Of a DNA stretch of 64,000 nucleotides, positions 20,323 to 29,428 are shown piece by piece. The translations under genes and the position numbers were made by a program. The stretch's first letter is position 1; each line of letters begins with the position of its first letter. The notes under the pieces were generated by a model, which searched no databases, had not been told where the DNA came from, and worked only from the letters and a program-made list of their open reading frames with translations. Where the stretch lies: the NCBI GenBank assembly GCA_977017575.1, contig CDRNVI010000044.1, positions 434,001 through 498,000 on the forward strand. Direction: 5' to 3'. The stretch comes from Paramoeba atlantica. Its lineage: Eukaryota; Discosea.

Positions 20323-21885
20323 TTACTCCGTTATGCTTTTATTGATCTGTTCTGCATGTGCTTTCGCAAAAGTATCAAATTTGCGCTGATTCCTGGACAC
20401 CCTTAATATAGTTTTCATGTCAAAACTCCCGGGATCAGACGTATCATTCGCAGCTCTATTTATATTGTTATCAGTAACGCGTAGAGGTAGTTTTCCGGAA
20501 GCTTCCTTCACAGCCGTAGATAATTTATCCCACAGTAATGGTCCAATCTCATCATCTCTCGATCTCTTGTTTCCCCCATCCATTGCCACCTCCACATTTT
20601 TGATGAAGGCATCTTTTATGCCCTCATTTCGAAGAGATCCCCAAAACGGTTTTCGGTTTCCCGCATTACTTTTGGCTTTCCATCGTATTTTTAGCCCTGT
20701 AATAACAACACAATGTCGCGTAGCTATTGGTGCCAGGAGCACCTTCTGAGAACGAATGGCAGAACAAAAGCGATTGTTTGTAATAATATGATCCAGCTGC
20801 TTCGTGAGTCCAAGTGGATGCTTCGGAGTAGGGGGAAACCGATACGTCCATTTTCTCTCCGCACTGCAACATTCATGTGCGGATTTCGCTCCAATTGATA
20901 GTAGAAACTTCTTAAATTCTCGTGTACGTTTAGAAGAACACTTTTTCCCCATAGATGTTTGCAGGGGAGAGTTCATATCCCCACAGATGATTTTCAGCGA
21001 GCTTTCGGAGTCATGCCATGCGTCGAAGAGTTCTTCATCAAACTCAGATTGCGTAGTTTTCTTTGCTCCTGCTGTAGGAGAATAAACGTTGAATACGCTT
21101 GCATTAATATCTCCAACTTTCATTGTACCCTTCATTATACGATCATTGATTTTGTCAACATTCATTGGTAAAAGACTTAAAATCGCCATCCCGTTATACC
21201 CCTTAACGGCACTCATAAAATATAGATGAATATTCATGCCACCCAGATAGAGCCGACGGTGGATAATAGGCTCTTCGCTTTCAAACGACAAACGCGTTTC
21301 CTGCAGGGTCATTATGGTAACACCGTAACTCCGCATGAATGCCACGGCCTGGTATAGACGATAACTGCGACGTAGAGCAAATGCGTCCGCGGACTTGCAT
21401 TTCAATGTGTCCACATTTAGGGTGCTCACCACAAACCCCCCTCTCATAGCTTGAATCTTGGGTCTCTGCTCTCGGGCGCCACGCCGAAAACAGGTTTTGC
21501 GCTTCCGATTGCGTCCGTGTAATGATTTTGGGAGTATTCCAACCCTGCCTCCCAGCACATGGACACGTTCATCTCTCGGTGGAAACGGGAGGAGCCGTCC
21601 ATTCATCAAGTCGTACTTAACAAGCCAATTAGACCCGCCAAGCGAAGAATGAACAACCCCTTCCCAAAGTGTAATGCGTTCGCGGTAGGCCATGCGCCAA
21701 ACAACAGCCACACGTTTTCCAACTCCAAAAACCTTCGACATCTGCAAAAGGGCACGCTGCCGGAGTTTTGTTACACCCCCCCTCTGCTTTGGAGGCAGAA
21801 AGAGGTTGCCCCGACCACACCTGGCCGTTCGGAGTTTGTCACGAACTTCCAACAAACCATCTAACGGTCCGGAGGCCGCCGCCAT
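20323..21885 (-). pseudogene. LINE copy C: N-terminal region and AP endonuclease domain
   Basis: 520 residues from an ATG at 21885 to a TAA at 20323; the frame stays open after that stop into the RT. Residues about 50-115 (VGKRVAVVWRMAYRERITLWEG, then NWLVKYDLMNG) look like a small barrel domain of Tudor/chromo-like type. The APE domain covers about 150-385: STLNVDTL, LQETRLSF, NVYSPTAG, GDMNSPL, LDHIITN and HCVV. These correspond to the catalytic N, E, Y, D/N, D and H motifs, so the nuclease looks intact. It would nick target DNA for target-primed reverse transcription. Confidence 0.85.
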
Positions 21886-21901
21886 TTTGTATCAACGTAT
21901 T

Positions 21902-22538
21902 AATACAAAAAGTGATCTTAATACAAAAAGTGATCTTAATACAAAAAGTGATCTTAATACAAAAAGTGATCTTAATACAAAAAGTGATCTTAATACAAAA
22001 AGTGATCTTAATACAAAAAGTGATCTTAATACAAAAAGTGATCTTAATACAAAAAGTGATCTTAATACAAAAAGTGATCTTTAATACAAAAAGTGATCTT
22101 TAATACAAAAAGTGATCTTTAATACAAAAAGTGATCTTTAATACAAAAAGTGATCTTTAATACAAAAAGTGATCTTTAATACAAAAAGTGATCTTTAATA
22201 CAAAAAGTGATCTTTAATACAAAAAGTGATCTTTAATACAAAAAGTGATCTTTAATACAAAAAGTGATCTTTAATACAAAAAGTGATCTTTAATACAAAA
22301 AGTGATCTTTAATACAAAAAGTGATCTTTAATACAAAAAGTGATCTTTAATACAAAAAGTGATCTTTAATACAAAAAGTGATCTTTAATACAAAAAGTGA
22401 TCTTTAATACAAAAAGTGATCTTTAATACAAAAAGTGATCTTTAATACAAAAAGTGATCTTTAATACAAAAAGTGATCTTTAATACAAAAAGTGATCTTT
22501 AATACAAAAAGTGATCTTTAATACAAAAAGTGATTTTT
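21902..22538. repeat. 34-unit tandem array of 18/19-base units adjoining the LINE start
   Basis: Nine 18-base units (aatacaaaaagtgatctt) are followed, from 22064, by 25 units of 19 bases with one extra T. The units are almost without substitutions; only the last one, at 22520, varies (gattttt). The array starts 16 bases from the ATG of LINE copy C. Read on the LINE strand it is a repeated GATCACTTTTTGTATT unit. It may be a 5' UTR or promoter array of the element or a separate microsatellite. It has no spacers, so it is not CRISPR. Confidence 0.93.
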
Positions 22539-22968
22539 GTAGCGAACCTCACCTCCCGAGCTTTATTTCCGTCCACAGCAACGGTTCATATTGTAATATT
22601 ATTTTTTACCACGGAACTGGGTTTTTCTGTGGTTTTTACTCGGTGTCGTGTAAGTCCTCGGAGTGCTTCTCCAGGCATGTTCTGCTATGGGCGTTTAACG
22701 AACTCGAAATAATATTATAGTATCCTATGCATCAGTTACATTAGCAACTAGCATTTAGGTATACACATTTTTTTATATTTTTTACTTTAAGCACTTTCTT
22801 GTTTATTAGTGTTAATAAATATAAACAAAAAATAAATATTATTAATAATAGTTTATTATTAGTGTTAGCTTCATGAAAAAAATCTTTGCTCAAGAACAGT
22901 TCCTTCACTCTCTTCCCCTCCGTCATCGACCCTTGCTTCGCTACCGATGTCATTTGTCAATTCACATA
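22539..22968. other. AT-rich gap without genes
   Basis: No supported gene. 22740-22880 is very AT-rich (about four-fifths A/T) with ttattaataatag-type runs. Nothing else recognised. Confidence 0.4.
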
Positions 22969-24190
22969 GCACATTGATAATGCGTACAGCACTTTGATGA
23001 TGCGTTATTTGGAAAATAAAGGTGTTTTCAAGAAATGGTGAACACTCATCTCTGCTCCCGGCGAGGTCCCGGTGTTGCGAGAGGCCTCCATACCCCACAA
23101 ATACCACCTCCCCCCCCCTATTTAGCGGGGGTCGCGCGAGCGACCCCTGATAAATGGGGGAACTTCCCCCATTTGAACCCTTCCCCCGGGGAAGGGTGGT
23201 AGTTGTTTTGGGGGAAATGAGAGGCCGAACGCATGGAGGGGCCGGCCGGGCCAATGAACCTAGATCTTGTTTACATTACAACCGGTTAATAATTTCACCT
23301 TTGTGCTTTCCCTCTAATAATTTCACCGGTGCTCGCTGTTTCCCGTCGCTGTCTAGGCGTTTGGTTTTTTTTTGGGGGGGGGAGTAGTATTGATTCTAAT
23401 GTTTATATCTACGTTTCGAACTTTCCACCACTTAAAACCTTTCACCCTACTTCCTTCCTTCCCCTACTTCCTTCCCCTCACCGCACTCACTTCCCTTCCC
23501 CCACTTACCCCCTACCGACTGACGCGTCCCTACTGACCGGCTCGCCCGCACTGTGGCCCATGTGGTCCAGGACCTCCGCTCCCACCCCGTTAGCAGTATA
23601 AGATACTTTGAGTTGCTGTACGAGGGTGGGAGACTTGAAGGAGACGAAACGCATAGCCGCCGTCACGCCGAGGGCAAAAAGCGGGAAGAGGGACATGGCG
23701 GGACGGACGCGGGGACAAGGAGAAACGGCGCCCGAGCCCATCGGTCTGGACCTCTGCCCCCACCCCGTGAGCAAGTATACAATACTTTGGGCTGCTGGCA
23801 CGGGGGTGGGGGACGCAAGAGAGGAAAACAACAGAACGACAAGCGCGCTTACACGGAAGGTCGAGGTGGGGGGATACGGCGCAGGGGGATGATGGGACGA
23901 GAGAGGGAGGGGGGATGCCGACAAGAAAGTGTGTATTTGAGGGGGGTGCCCTCCTATGGTCTGGAAGATGGTGTAGGGAAGAAAAAGGAAATAATTCAAC
24001 AAGGTACAGAAACTGTATCTTTATCGTTAAAGTTTTTTTTTTATATTTGGTTTTACGTTGGGAAACTGACATTCTGAAGGTCAAATCAAATTCTGGTCAA
24101 ATAAAAACACGTATGAGCTATCAATGTGCTATCAAAGTGCCGCTTAATAAGCATTATCAATGTACCGCTTAGTATGCGTTATCAATGTGC
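22969..24190. mobile_element. Putative non-autonomous element with inverted ends gcacattgataa
   Basis: The left end gcacattgataatgcgtaca (22969) and the right end tatgcgttatcaatgtgc (to 24190) are inverted copies. Each is accompanied by a second iteration (gcactttgatgatgcg on the left; tgtgctatcaaagtgccg on the right). The interior has the 23053-23275 palindromic repeat and simple C-rich and G-rich sequence but no transposase. Inverted terminal plus subterminal iterations suggest a MITE-like element. Confidence 0.55.
23053..23275. repeat. Palindromic dispersed repeat, copy 1
   Basis: The segment reads tgctcccgg.gaggtcccgg, then a long foldback (accccacaaataccacc ... ggtggtagttgttttgggg) around a central gtcgcgcgagcgac palindrome, then gaggccgaacgcatggaggg and ggccggccgggcca, ending near aacctagatcttgttta. 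Copy 2 is at 47717-47940 and a half copy at 48008-48098. Copy 1 holds an extra 30 bases near the centre. Confidence 0.85.
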
Positions 24191-24567
24191 GGGCGCCGGC
24201 TGGTGGTTCACGGAAACCTTGCTACGCCCCGGTGGAAAAGTCACCCTCCAGGGCGGTAGCGAATATATCATTGAACTAAAGGCACCCTGGGAGGAATCTA
24301 TGGACGGGGAACATGAACGGATGAGGAACAAGTACAACGAACTGGTACACAGAAGGAGGCTAACTAACCCGAGGTGCCAACTTCTGATTTTTGAAATTGG
24401 TGCACACGGGTTGCCTAATACATCTTGTCGCACACTATTTTCGCGGTACAGCGGCGACAATTTTCTTGCATTTGCCTTTCTAGAACATACAAATGATTCA
24501 AAAGGCCGTGCGCGGCAGTTTTATCACGCGACGAGAGTGCATGGCATGGGAAGGGGGGACCAGTAGT
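24191..24567 (+). pseudogene. Retroelement-type PD-(D/E)XK nuclease-like remnant
   Basis: An open stretch encodes GGSEYIIELKAPWEESM, then HERMRNKYNELVHRRRL and, after a gap, LLIFEIGAHGLP. This spacing (E-L-x-x-P-W-E-x, H-E-R-x-x-x-K-Y-x-E-L-V, E-x-G-x-x-G) is that of a nuclease-like domain found downstream of reverse transcriptases and in related orphan genes. The IELKAP core would be the catalytic strand. No RT adjoins it, and no start codon inside the domain is convincing, so I call it a fragment. The sequence begins exactly where the 22969-24190 element ends. Confidence 0.5.
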
Positions 24568-24648
24568 TTCGGTCAAAAACGACATTGTGAGACACGCATT
24601 GTCTGGAAATCTCTACAGGTATTGCCCTGTATGAATAACTTTTCTTCT

Positions 24649-24997
24649 AAAGCCCCGTCCGGGTTAATGTACCCCCCCGGTACAATAACTAGCTACAGGT
24701 ACAATAAAAATTCCGAAAAAGAATCAAAATAGTGCAAAAACAAATTTCGCGCCGCTTCGCGGCGCCGGGGCTTTTCTATTTTCATGTCTTCGCTAGTGGA
24801 AATGGTAAAATTGTAAACAATTTTAAAAATAAAATCTGTATAAAGGCCCCCCAAAAAAAATTGGCGCCGCTTCGCGCCGCCCTCTTTTGCGCAGGGGGGG
24901 GGTACAGTAAAACCAAGCGTTTCCACTTATTGTGCCCCCCGGTAAAATAGCGAGCTACAGGTACATTAACCCGGAACGGGGTTTATTACTTTACCCC
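24649..24997. mobile_element. MITE with ends taaagccccg / cggggtttta-like
   Basis: The left end taaagccccgtccgggttaa (from about 24649) and the right end ttaacccggaacggggttta (to about 24997) form inverted repeats of about 24 bases with a one-base gap. A second inner pair (gtaccccccggta / taccggggggcac-like) follows. The interior is A/T-rich with two copies of a gcgccgcttcgcg palindrome (24751, 24865). The TAAAxCCCC ends recall the Tc1/mariner ends at 50538, so a non-autonomous relative is possible. Confidence 0.7.
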
Positions 24998-25429
24998 CTA
25001 GTTATCTGTCGCTACGTTTCGAGAAAACGTGACAGATAAGTGATACAACCGCCGCAGCACTTTACTAATAGCCCAGTGGGCTTGTGGTGAAGTAAGGGGG
25101 GAGGTGAAGTAAGGGAGAGGTAACGAGATTAGCCCCTTTTTCGTTGTTGTTCATCAATTTGTTTTTCAATAAACAAGGGTAGAGCGGTATACAACCACCG
25201 CAATAGAATAAAAATGATAGTAACCCGCACGCCGCATAGAATGCAGCGCGTGAGGAGAAATAAAAACTCTTTGGTCTAAAAATTGGTTTTCCGAAGTGAC
25301 CGATTCAGAAGAATATCACGGCCCGTAATCCAGAATGCAAGTTTCTCTGCTCCGTTACTTCATTTTCATAAAATGAAGTAAAATAAAGTGAAAACACTTG
25401 AAATTTTACTCGCTACGCACTTTTACTCG
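24998..25429. other. Gap before the - strand gene cluster; no gene
   Basis: No gene. Short direct repeats: ggtgaagtaagg twice near 25090 and actcgctacgcactt twice at 25410-25440, the second overlapping the stop codon of the next gene. It would hold the 3' UTR and termination region of the whole - cluster. Confidence 0.45.
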
Positions 25430-25777
25430 CTACGCACTTGGACTTTTGTACTTTAAGTAACATTCCCTTAAAGTAGCCATGTAACTTTTGCATCTTTCAG
25501 AGACGAAAGCATTTATCATCATACATTCGTGAAATTTATCACTAGCTCCGACACATTCGGTTGGGAGTTGGCAAGCAGAATCAGCGTCTGGATCTACTCC
25601 CATACCCTTTCTATAGGAACGTAGGCACGAATAATAGTCAGAACGCTCGGGGCCACATGCAGAAACATCTCTATCAGGCGTATAATCAAATTCTTTGAGA
25701 CAGCTTCGCCAACGAGTAGCCTGATCCGCACACGGCCCCGTTTCATTTCCCTCGGGAATCTTTGAGTCGCCTCGCAT
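25430..25777 (-). CDS. Double twin-CX9C (CHCH-like) protein, probably mitochondrial intermembrane space
   Basis: 115 residues from the first true ATG at 25777 (the longer frame to 25870 starts with TTG). Four CX9C motifs are exact: C16-C26 and C41-C51 form one twin pair, C75-C85 and C96-C106 the second, plus one extra C69. Twin CX9C proteins fold as disulfide-linked helical hairpins in the mitochondrial intermembrane space, imported by the Mia40/Erv1 route or by Erv1 alone in kinetoplastids. Two pairs in one chain are known in complex I subunit NDUFA8 and a few others. Identity is not decided here: an NDUFA8-like subunit or a lineage-specific respiratory-chain or assembly factor are both possible. 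It is the last gene transcribed in the - cluster. Confidence 0.8.
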   Translation of the reverse strand: MRGDSKIPEGNETGPCADQATRWRSCLKEFDYTPDRDVSACGPERSDYYSCLRSYRKGMGVDPDADSACQLPTECVGASDKFHECMMINAFVSERCKSYMATLRECYLKYKSPSA

Positions 25778-25925
25778 TCTAAAAAACTTACCAAAGAAAA
25801 TTATTTCAATTGCCGATAAGCAAAGAAGACTCAATAACTGTCTTGAGAGATTGATGGAGACGTTACCCAACTCAATAACGTAATAATATTAGTAGATTAT
25901 ATTATCATGCGTTAGGTTTAAGATG

Positions 25926-28652
25926 TTAAGACGAAAATTTGAGATACAAGCGATCAACAGTGATTCTAAGAACGTCAAGAAGACTGCGTAACAAATGATT
26001 CTTCGTATGATCATTAGACGTATCTTCATGCAAAAATGCAGCGTTCTCGACTAATCGAACGGCTTCTTCAATGTACTTCTCAACGCGAATGTTATAGGTG
26101 GGAACTCGCTCCTTCAAATTGACTTGAAGTATATCGTTTTCAATTAGCTCGAAAAAAGATGTGATAAGTCCATTCAAGCCTAGTGATTGTGAAATGTCCT
26201 TGCCTGTTGTTTGTTTTGAAAAAATACTAGAAGTACGCTTTGAGTAAAGTATAATGAGGAGCCGTCTAATATAAGGTGACTTCATCAAAATACTATGATC
26301 TAAAGGAGTGAATTCAAGATGAAATTTGATTATGCACATGAGAGTTAGTAAAGAATCAGATAGTGCTCTCGGGGGACTTTGAAAAATGTTCGAGTACGTA
26401 GCACTCATGTACACATCAATTAGCGTTCTCAAATTGGAAGGCAATAAAAGGTGATGCAAAGCCGTGCGTGAAATATTCAGCAACGTATTAGTTGTGACTT
26501 TATGAGTGCAATATTCTAACAAAGGAGAACCAGAATCCAAACTTTTTCCCCGAGACAACACACCAGAAAGTGAAGAAGCCAATTGAAATATGAAAAACAT
26601 GACTTGAAGTTGGTGGTTATACATTTCCATGTCATTTCGTATATTTTCCGGGCTTGACGTGATGTGATCAAAGCTAAGATCAGCAGAAAAATGCTCAAGG
26701 AGGGGTGTATTCGGTTTATTAAAAATTTGATTTAGCACCATAAATGTGTGCGAGACAGGAAGAAAAAGCAGCACTGCAGTATGTAAGAGTAAATAGTCCA
26801 TCTGAAAAACACGGTCAAGAATGCTTCGAATCAAGGGCAAAATTTCGTCAAAAAAATCAGTTAGGACTAGGGAAGAATGCGCTCTTAGATTTCTCTTTTG
26901 AGCTGATGAGAACATTCTTGGTAAGATACATAATGGCACTGCCTTGTTAGGTGCTTCGTGAAGCCAATATTGCTCAACCGCAGTCGTAAGCAGACCCTCA
27001 TACCAACTAGTAAGATCGACGCGTATCATAGAGAGCAAAAAAATAATATGAGCCTCCTTTGTATTTCTATCATCAAATAATTTCTGCCATATCATTTTAG
27101 GAAGCGAACATGAAAGACGAACGCACAGTTCTAGTAAGATGTTTTGCAGTTGCGCAGAAAAACTAGTGTTGCCCCTCTCCTTCAGCGAGTTTTCAAACCG
27201 GTGAAGAAACAGAGTATACACGGGACCTAACGAAGGTGTAAGAAAAGCGTACCAAATATGACTACTTCGCGTTAGATTGGGTCTCGATTCGGTAGAGCTG
27301 CGTAACAAGTTACTAATCAATAGAGCAAGAAATTGAAACGAATTCCTTGGAGAAGCCATAAAACATGTATTCATATGCACAACACACCACGTGTGGTACA
27401 GGCATACGGACCACGCGCTTTCCGAAGCTCTTTGAAAACTGTTCACACATTCTCTAAATAAAAATTCAGAGGCGCGGACTAGCGATGAAGTAACTGGTGA
27501 GCATGTGTTGTGTTTCTTTAGCGCTAAAAAGATGTAATTTACGGTTTGAGAGTAAGACACTACAGAATGTGTCCAAGGTATATATTTTTCCGCTGAATCA
27601 TGCGTGTGGCATTCTCCAATCTGAAGCAACCCGACTAAACATTCCAGTATGTGCCGCTCAGAAAGCATACCACATACTGCGAACGTTGAGCCATCCTTCG
27701 TGGTTGTAGCATGCAGCGGCTCGACACATTTCAGATAGTGGTCATAAACTTTCGAAAAACGACAACTAGTCTGCCTAAGTACTAATGGGCCAGCGCTAGG
27801 CCCGCATTCAAAATCTACGTGATGCTGTGATACGTTTACATGACCTAGAGCTAAGCACAATGAATGTATGATTTCGCGACGAGTTAACTTCGAGTATATC
27901 GACTGCAAGGCTCGTTGCTTCCATACACGCATTTCTTCACGCAAGCCCTGATCAAGCAGGAAATCGGCTCGTTCTTCACAGTGCACTAAATTGCGCAGAA
28001 TGAAACCACTGGCGTCTCTGCTGAGATCTAAATTGGATGTCATTGCCTTCAGTAGGTGAGCTACTAAGATACGGACCGTGTGACTCGACGCATCGGATGT
28101 TGGAGATTTTGATTGAGATTGCATAGTTTCAACGGAGTGTATCATTGCAACAAGTGCTGCAGTAGTGTGGGGTATTCGGAGAGCATGTACTAAATCGCGT
28201 GCGGGAGAAACACGTGACAGCAGCACACAATATACTTTCCATGCAATCACAATAACATCCTTAAGTTCTCGTGAAGACAGAAGAGATTGATGAAACAGCT
28301 CAATACTGTGACACTGAAGTCTGTATACACACGGATCACGCGCAATGCATAGCTGACAGAGAACGTAACATTCGCGTTCCGAAATTGCCGCGTCATGACA
28401 ATCTGCGATCAAAAGACTGGTTTGTTTACTTCGATCCATGAGCTGTTGAAGGGACTTAACCAATTCTCTGTAATACACAGAAAGAGATTCATTTAGACGA
28501 ATACCCTCTATATCTCTGAGAGATTCTAAGAGAAAAAAGGAATTTCTCCCCGAAGGCTTGTTTTTCGCGAATTCAGAAAGACGAAGAGGAGTGGATAGTG
28601 AAGATGGCGATGAGATACGAGGTTCCAAAGTAGGGCTCGTTAGCTGTTCCAT
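25926..28652 (-). CDS. 908-residue protein of unknown function, helical
   Basis: A long uninterrupted frame from an ATG at 28652, preceded by a gap and followed 148 bases later by the CX9C gene. I do not recognise it. It has a Ser/Thr/Pro-rich N-terminus (about residues 1-30), then many amphipathic leucine-rich helical stretches. There is no transmembrane cluster, no signal peptide and no obvious catalytic motif. Cys and His are frequent but not in zinc-finger spacing. The composition suggests an alpha-solenoid (HEAT/ARM-like) scaffold, for example part of a trafficking, nuclear pore or cell-cycle complex, but nothing points to one. The size and position in a conserved-looking cluster support a real gene. 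Confidence 0.8.
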   Translation of the reverse strand: MEQLTSPTLEPRISSPSSLSTPLRLSEFAKNKPSGRNSFFLLESLRDIEGIRLNESLSVYYRELVKSLQQLMDRSKQTSLLIADCHDAAISERECYVLCQLCIARDPCVYRLQCHSIELFHQSLLSSRELKDVIVIAWKVYCVLLSRVSPARDLVHALRIPHTTAALVAMIHSVETMQSQSKSPTSDASSHTVRILVAHLLKAMTSNLDLSRDASGFILRNLVHCEERADFLLDQGLREEMRVWKQRALQSIYSKLTRREIIHSLCLALGHVNVSQHHVDFECGPSAGPLVLRQTSCRFSKVYDHYLKCVEPLHATTTKDGSTFAVCGMLSERHILECLVGLLQIGECHTHDSAEKYIPWTHSVVSYSQTVNYIFLALKKHNTCSPVTSSLVRASEFLFRECVNSFQRASESAWSVCLYHTWCVVHMNTCFMASPRNSFQFLALLISNLLRSSTESRPNLTRSSHIWYAFLTPSLGPVYTLFLHRFENSLKERGNTSFSAQLQNILLELCVRLSCSLPKMIWQKLFDDRNTKEAHIIFLLSMIRVDLTSWYEGLLTTAVEQYWLHEAPNKAVPLCILPRMFSSAQKRNLRAHSSLVLTDFFDEILPLIRSILDRVFQMDYLLLHTAVLLFLPVSHTFMVLNQIFNKPNTPLLEHFSADLSFDHITSSPENIRNDMEMYNHQLQVMFFIFQLASSLSGVLSRGKSLDSGSPLLEYCTHKVTTNTLLNISRTALHHLLLPSNLRTLIDVYMSATYSNIFQSPPRALSDSLLTLMCIIKFHLEFTPLDHSILMKSPYIRRLLIILYSKRTSSIFSKQTTGKDISQSLGLNGLITSFFELIENDILQVNLKERVPTYNIRVEKYIEEAVRLVENAAFLHEDTSNDHTKNHLLRSLLDVLRITVDRLYLKFSS

Positions 28653-28836
28653 ATTGAAACCACCTTACATTGCAACAAATTCAGATAAGCACGTAAGACC
28701 CAATCATTCTAACAAATACAATAGGGCGTAATGTGTCACGTTAAAAGTTAATTCACATTGTGAATTGAAAACTTTGATTTAAAAGTACCGTCTAAATTCA
28801 ATGCAGATAACGTGTTGGGTAATGTGCAGTACGCAT

Positions 28837-28905
28837 AAATTAGACACAAGGATAAGGGAAACATACTATTAGTGCATTATGTCTCCTTTATCCTTGTGTA
28901 CAATT
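28837..28905. repeat. Intergenic hairpin
   Basis: tagacacaaggataaggg and ctcctttatccttgtgta face each other across about 30 bases, forming a stem of about 14 pairs. It lies between the 908-residue gene and the upstream small membrane-protein gene. It may be an RNA-processing structure or a MITE remnant. Confidence 0.55.
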
Positions 28906-28910
28906 AGTAA

Positions 28911-29153
28911 CTAATTGTGCTTAAAAAACTTAAAACTCAGCCAGCTAAAGTACGACCATATTACGAATATGGGAATAAACATGGGACCACAAAGAAGAAT
29001 GTAGTAGTACTCCATTGAAGAGGAATTTAGTGCACAGGCTTGCGTTTGGCGTGATTTCTGCCACACCTGCATGGAAAACCACACGGCATATGTCCAAAGA
29101 AAAATCAGACCAATCAGTTGAACGACGCAATGCTTGCGGGTTTGCACCGGCAT
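28911..29153 (-). CDS. Small two-helix membrane protein, DPM2-like
   Basis: 80 residues with ATG at 29153. Two membrane segments: about residues 9-28 (VVQLIGLIFLWTYAVWFSM) and about 48-73 (YYYILLCGPMFIPIFVIWSY), with a short polar loop between and a basic tail ending KFFKHN. The length and two-helix topology match DPM2 (84 residues in human), the ER subunit that stabilises dolichol-phosphate-mannose synthase and interacts with the GPI N-acetylglucosaminyl transferase. The V-G-L start of helix 1 and the P in helix 2 are as in DPM2. Short hydrophobic proteins give weak evidence, so another small ER subunit is possible. Confidence 0.5.
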   Translation of the reverse strand: MPVQTRKHCVVQLIGLIFLWTYAVWFSMQVWQKSRQTQACALNSSSMEYYYILLCGPMFIPIFVIWSYFSWLSFKFFKHN

Positions 29154-29428
29154 AAAATGCGGTTTGCCAATATATTACATGTAGTAACAAAATGATGTAA
29201 TCATAAAATAAAAATGATATAATAAAAATAAATTGTGAATGTGGGAGTACTCCATCAATTGCGCTTTTGAATGATCAACACTAGACGAACATCCGTACAT
29301 CTTGATTTTATAAGAAACACTCTACTAGAAAAAATCATTGGCAACGAACACTTAGTACTTGTAATGTTCTTTCATTACCGAATATTCCATATTCGAGCCT
29401 TCGAACTGTGACTACATATAAAAATTAT

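Larger units (their letters stand above)
17604..21885 (-). mobile_element. LINE copy C, nearly complete APE-RT-RNase H retrotransposon
   Basis: Full-length or near-full-length non-LTR retrotransposon on the - strand. Order from 21885 downwards: possible Tudor-like N-terminal region, AP-type endonuclease, linker, reverse transcriptase with intact YADD, RNase H with all acidic residues, and a Lys/Arg-rich tail. APE-RT-RNase H is the order of the ingi/L1Tc type known from trypanosomes. The frame carries an in-frame TAA at 20323, a frameshift between 19117 and 19069, an in-frame TGA near 18579 and a frameshift near 17960. Few changes for 4.3 kb mean a young copy, probably no longer autonomous. 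A 34-unit tandem array lies 16 bases beyond its start codon. Confidence 0.9.

Noticed and set aside
17906-21885. Stop-codon reassignment suggested by in-frame stops in LINE copy C
   Set aside because: Host genes end at ordinary TAA, TAG and TGA stops, and the LINE also has frameshifts, so decay is the simpler reading.
21902-22538. CRISPR array
   Set aside because: Units are adjacent with no spacers, and the genome is eukaryotic.
23505-24084. Overlapping frames on both strands
   Set aside because: Low-complexity C/G-rich sequence; no motif, no start context, and it lies inside a repeat-bounded element.
25778-25870. Longer form of the CX9C protein
   Set aside because: The upstream part starts at TTG and has no ATG; the ATG at 25777 gives the compact four-CX9C protein.
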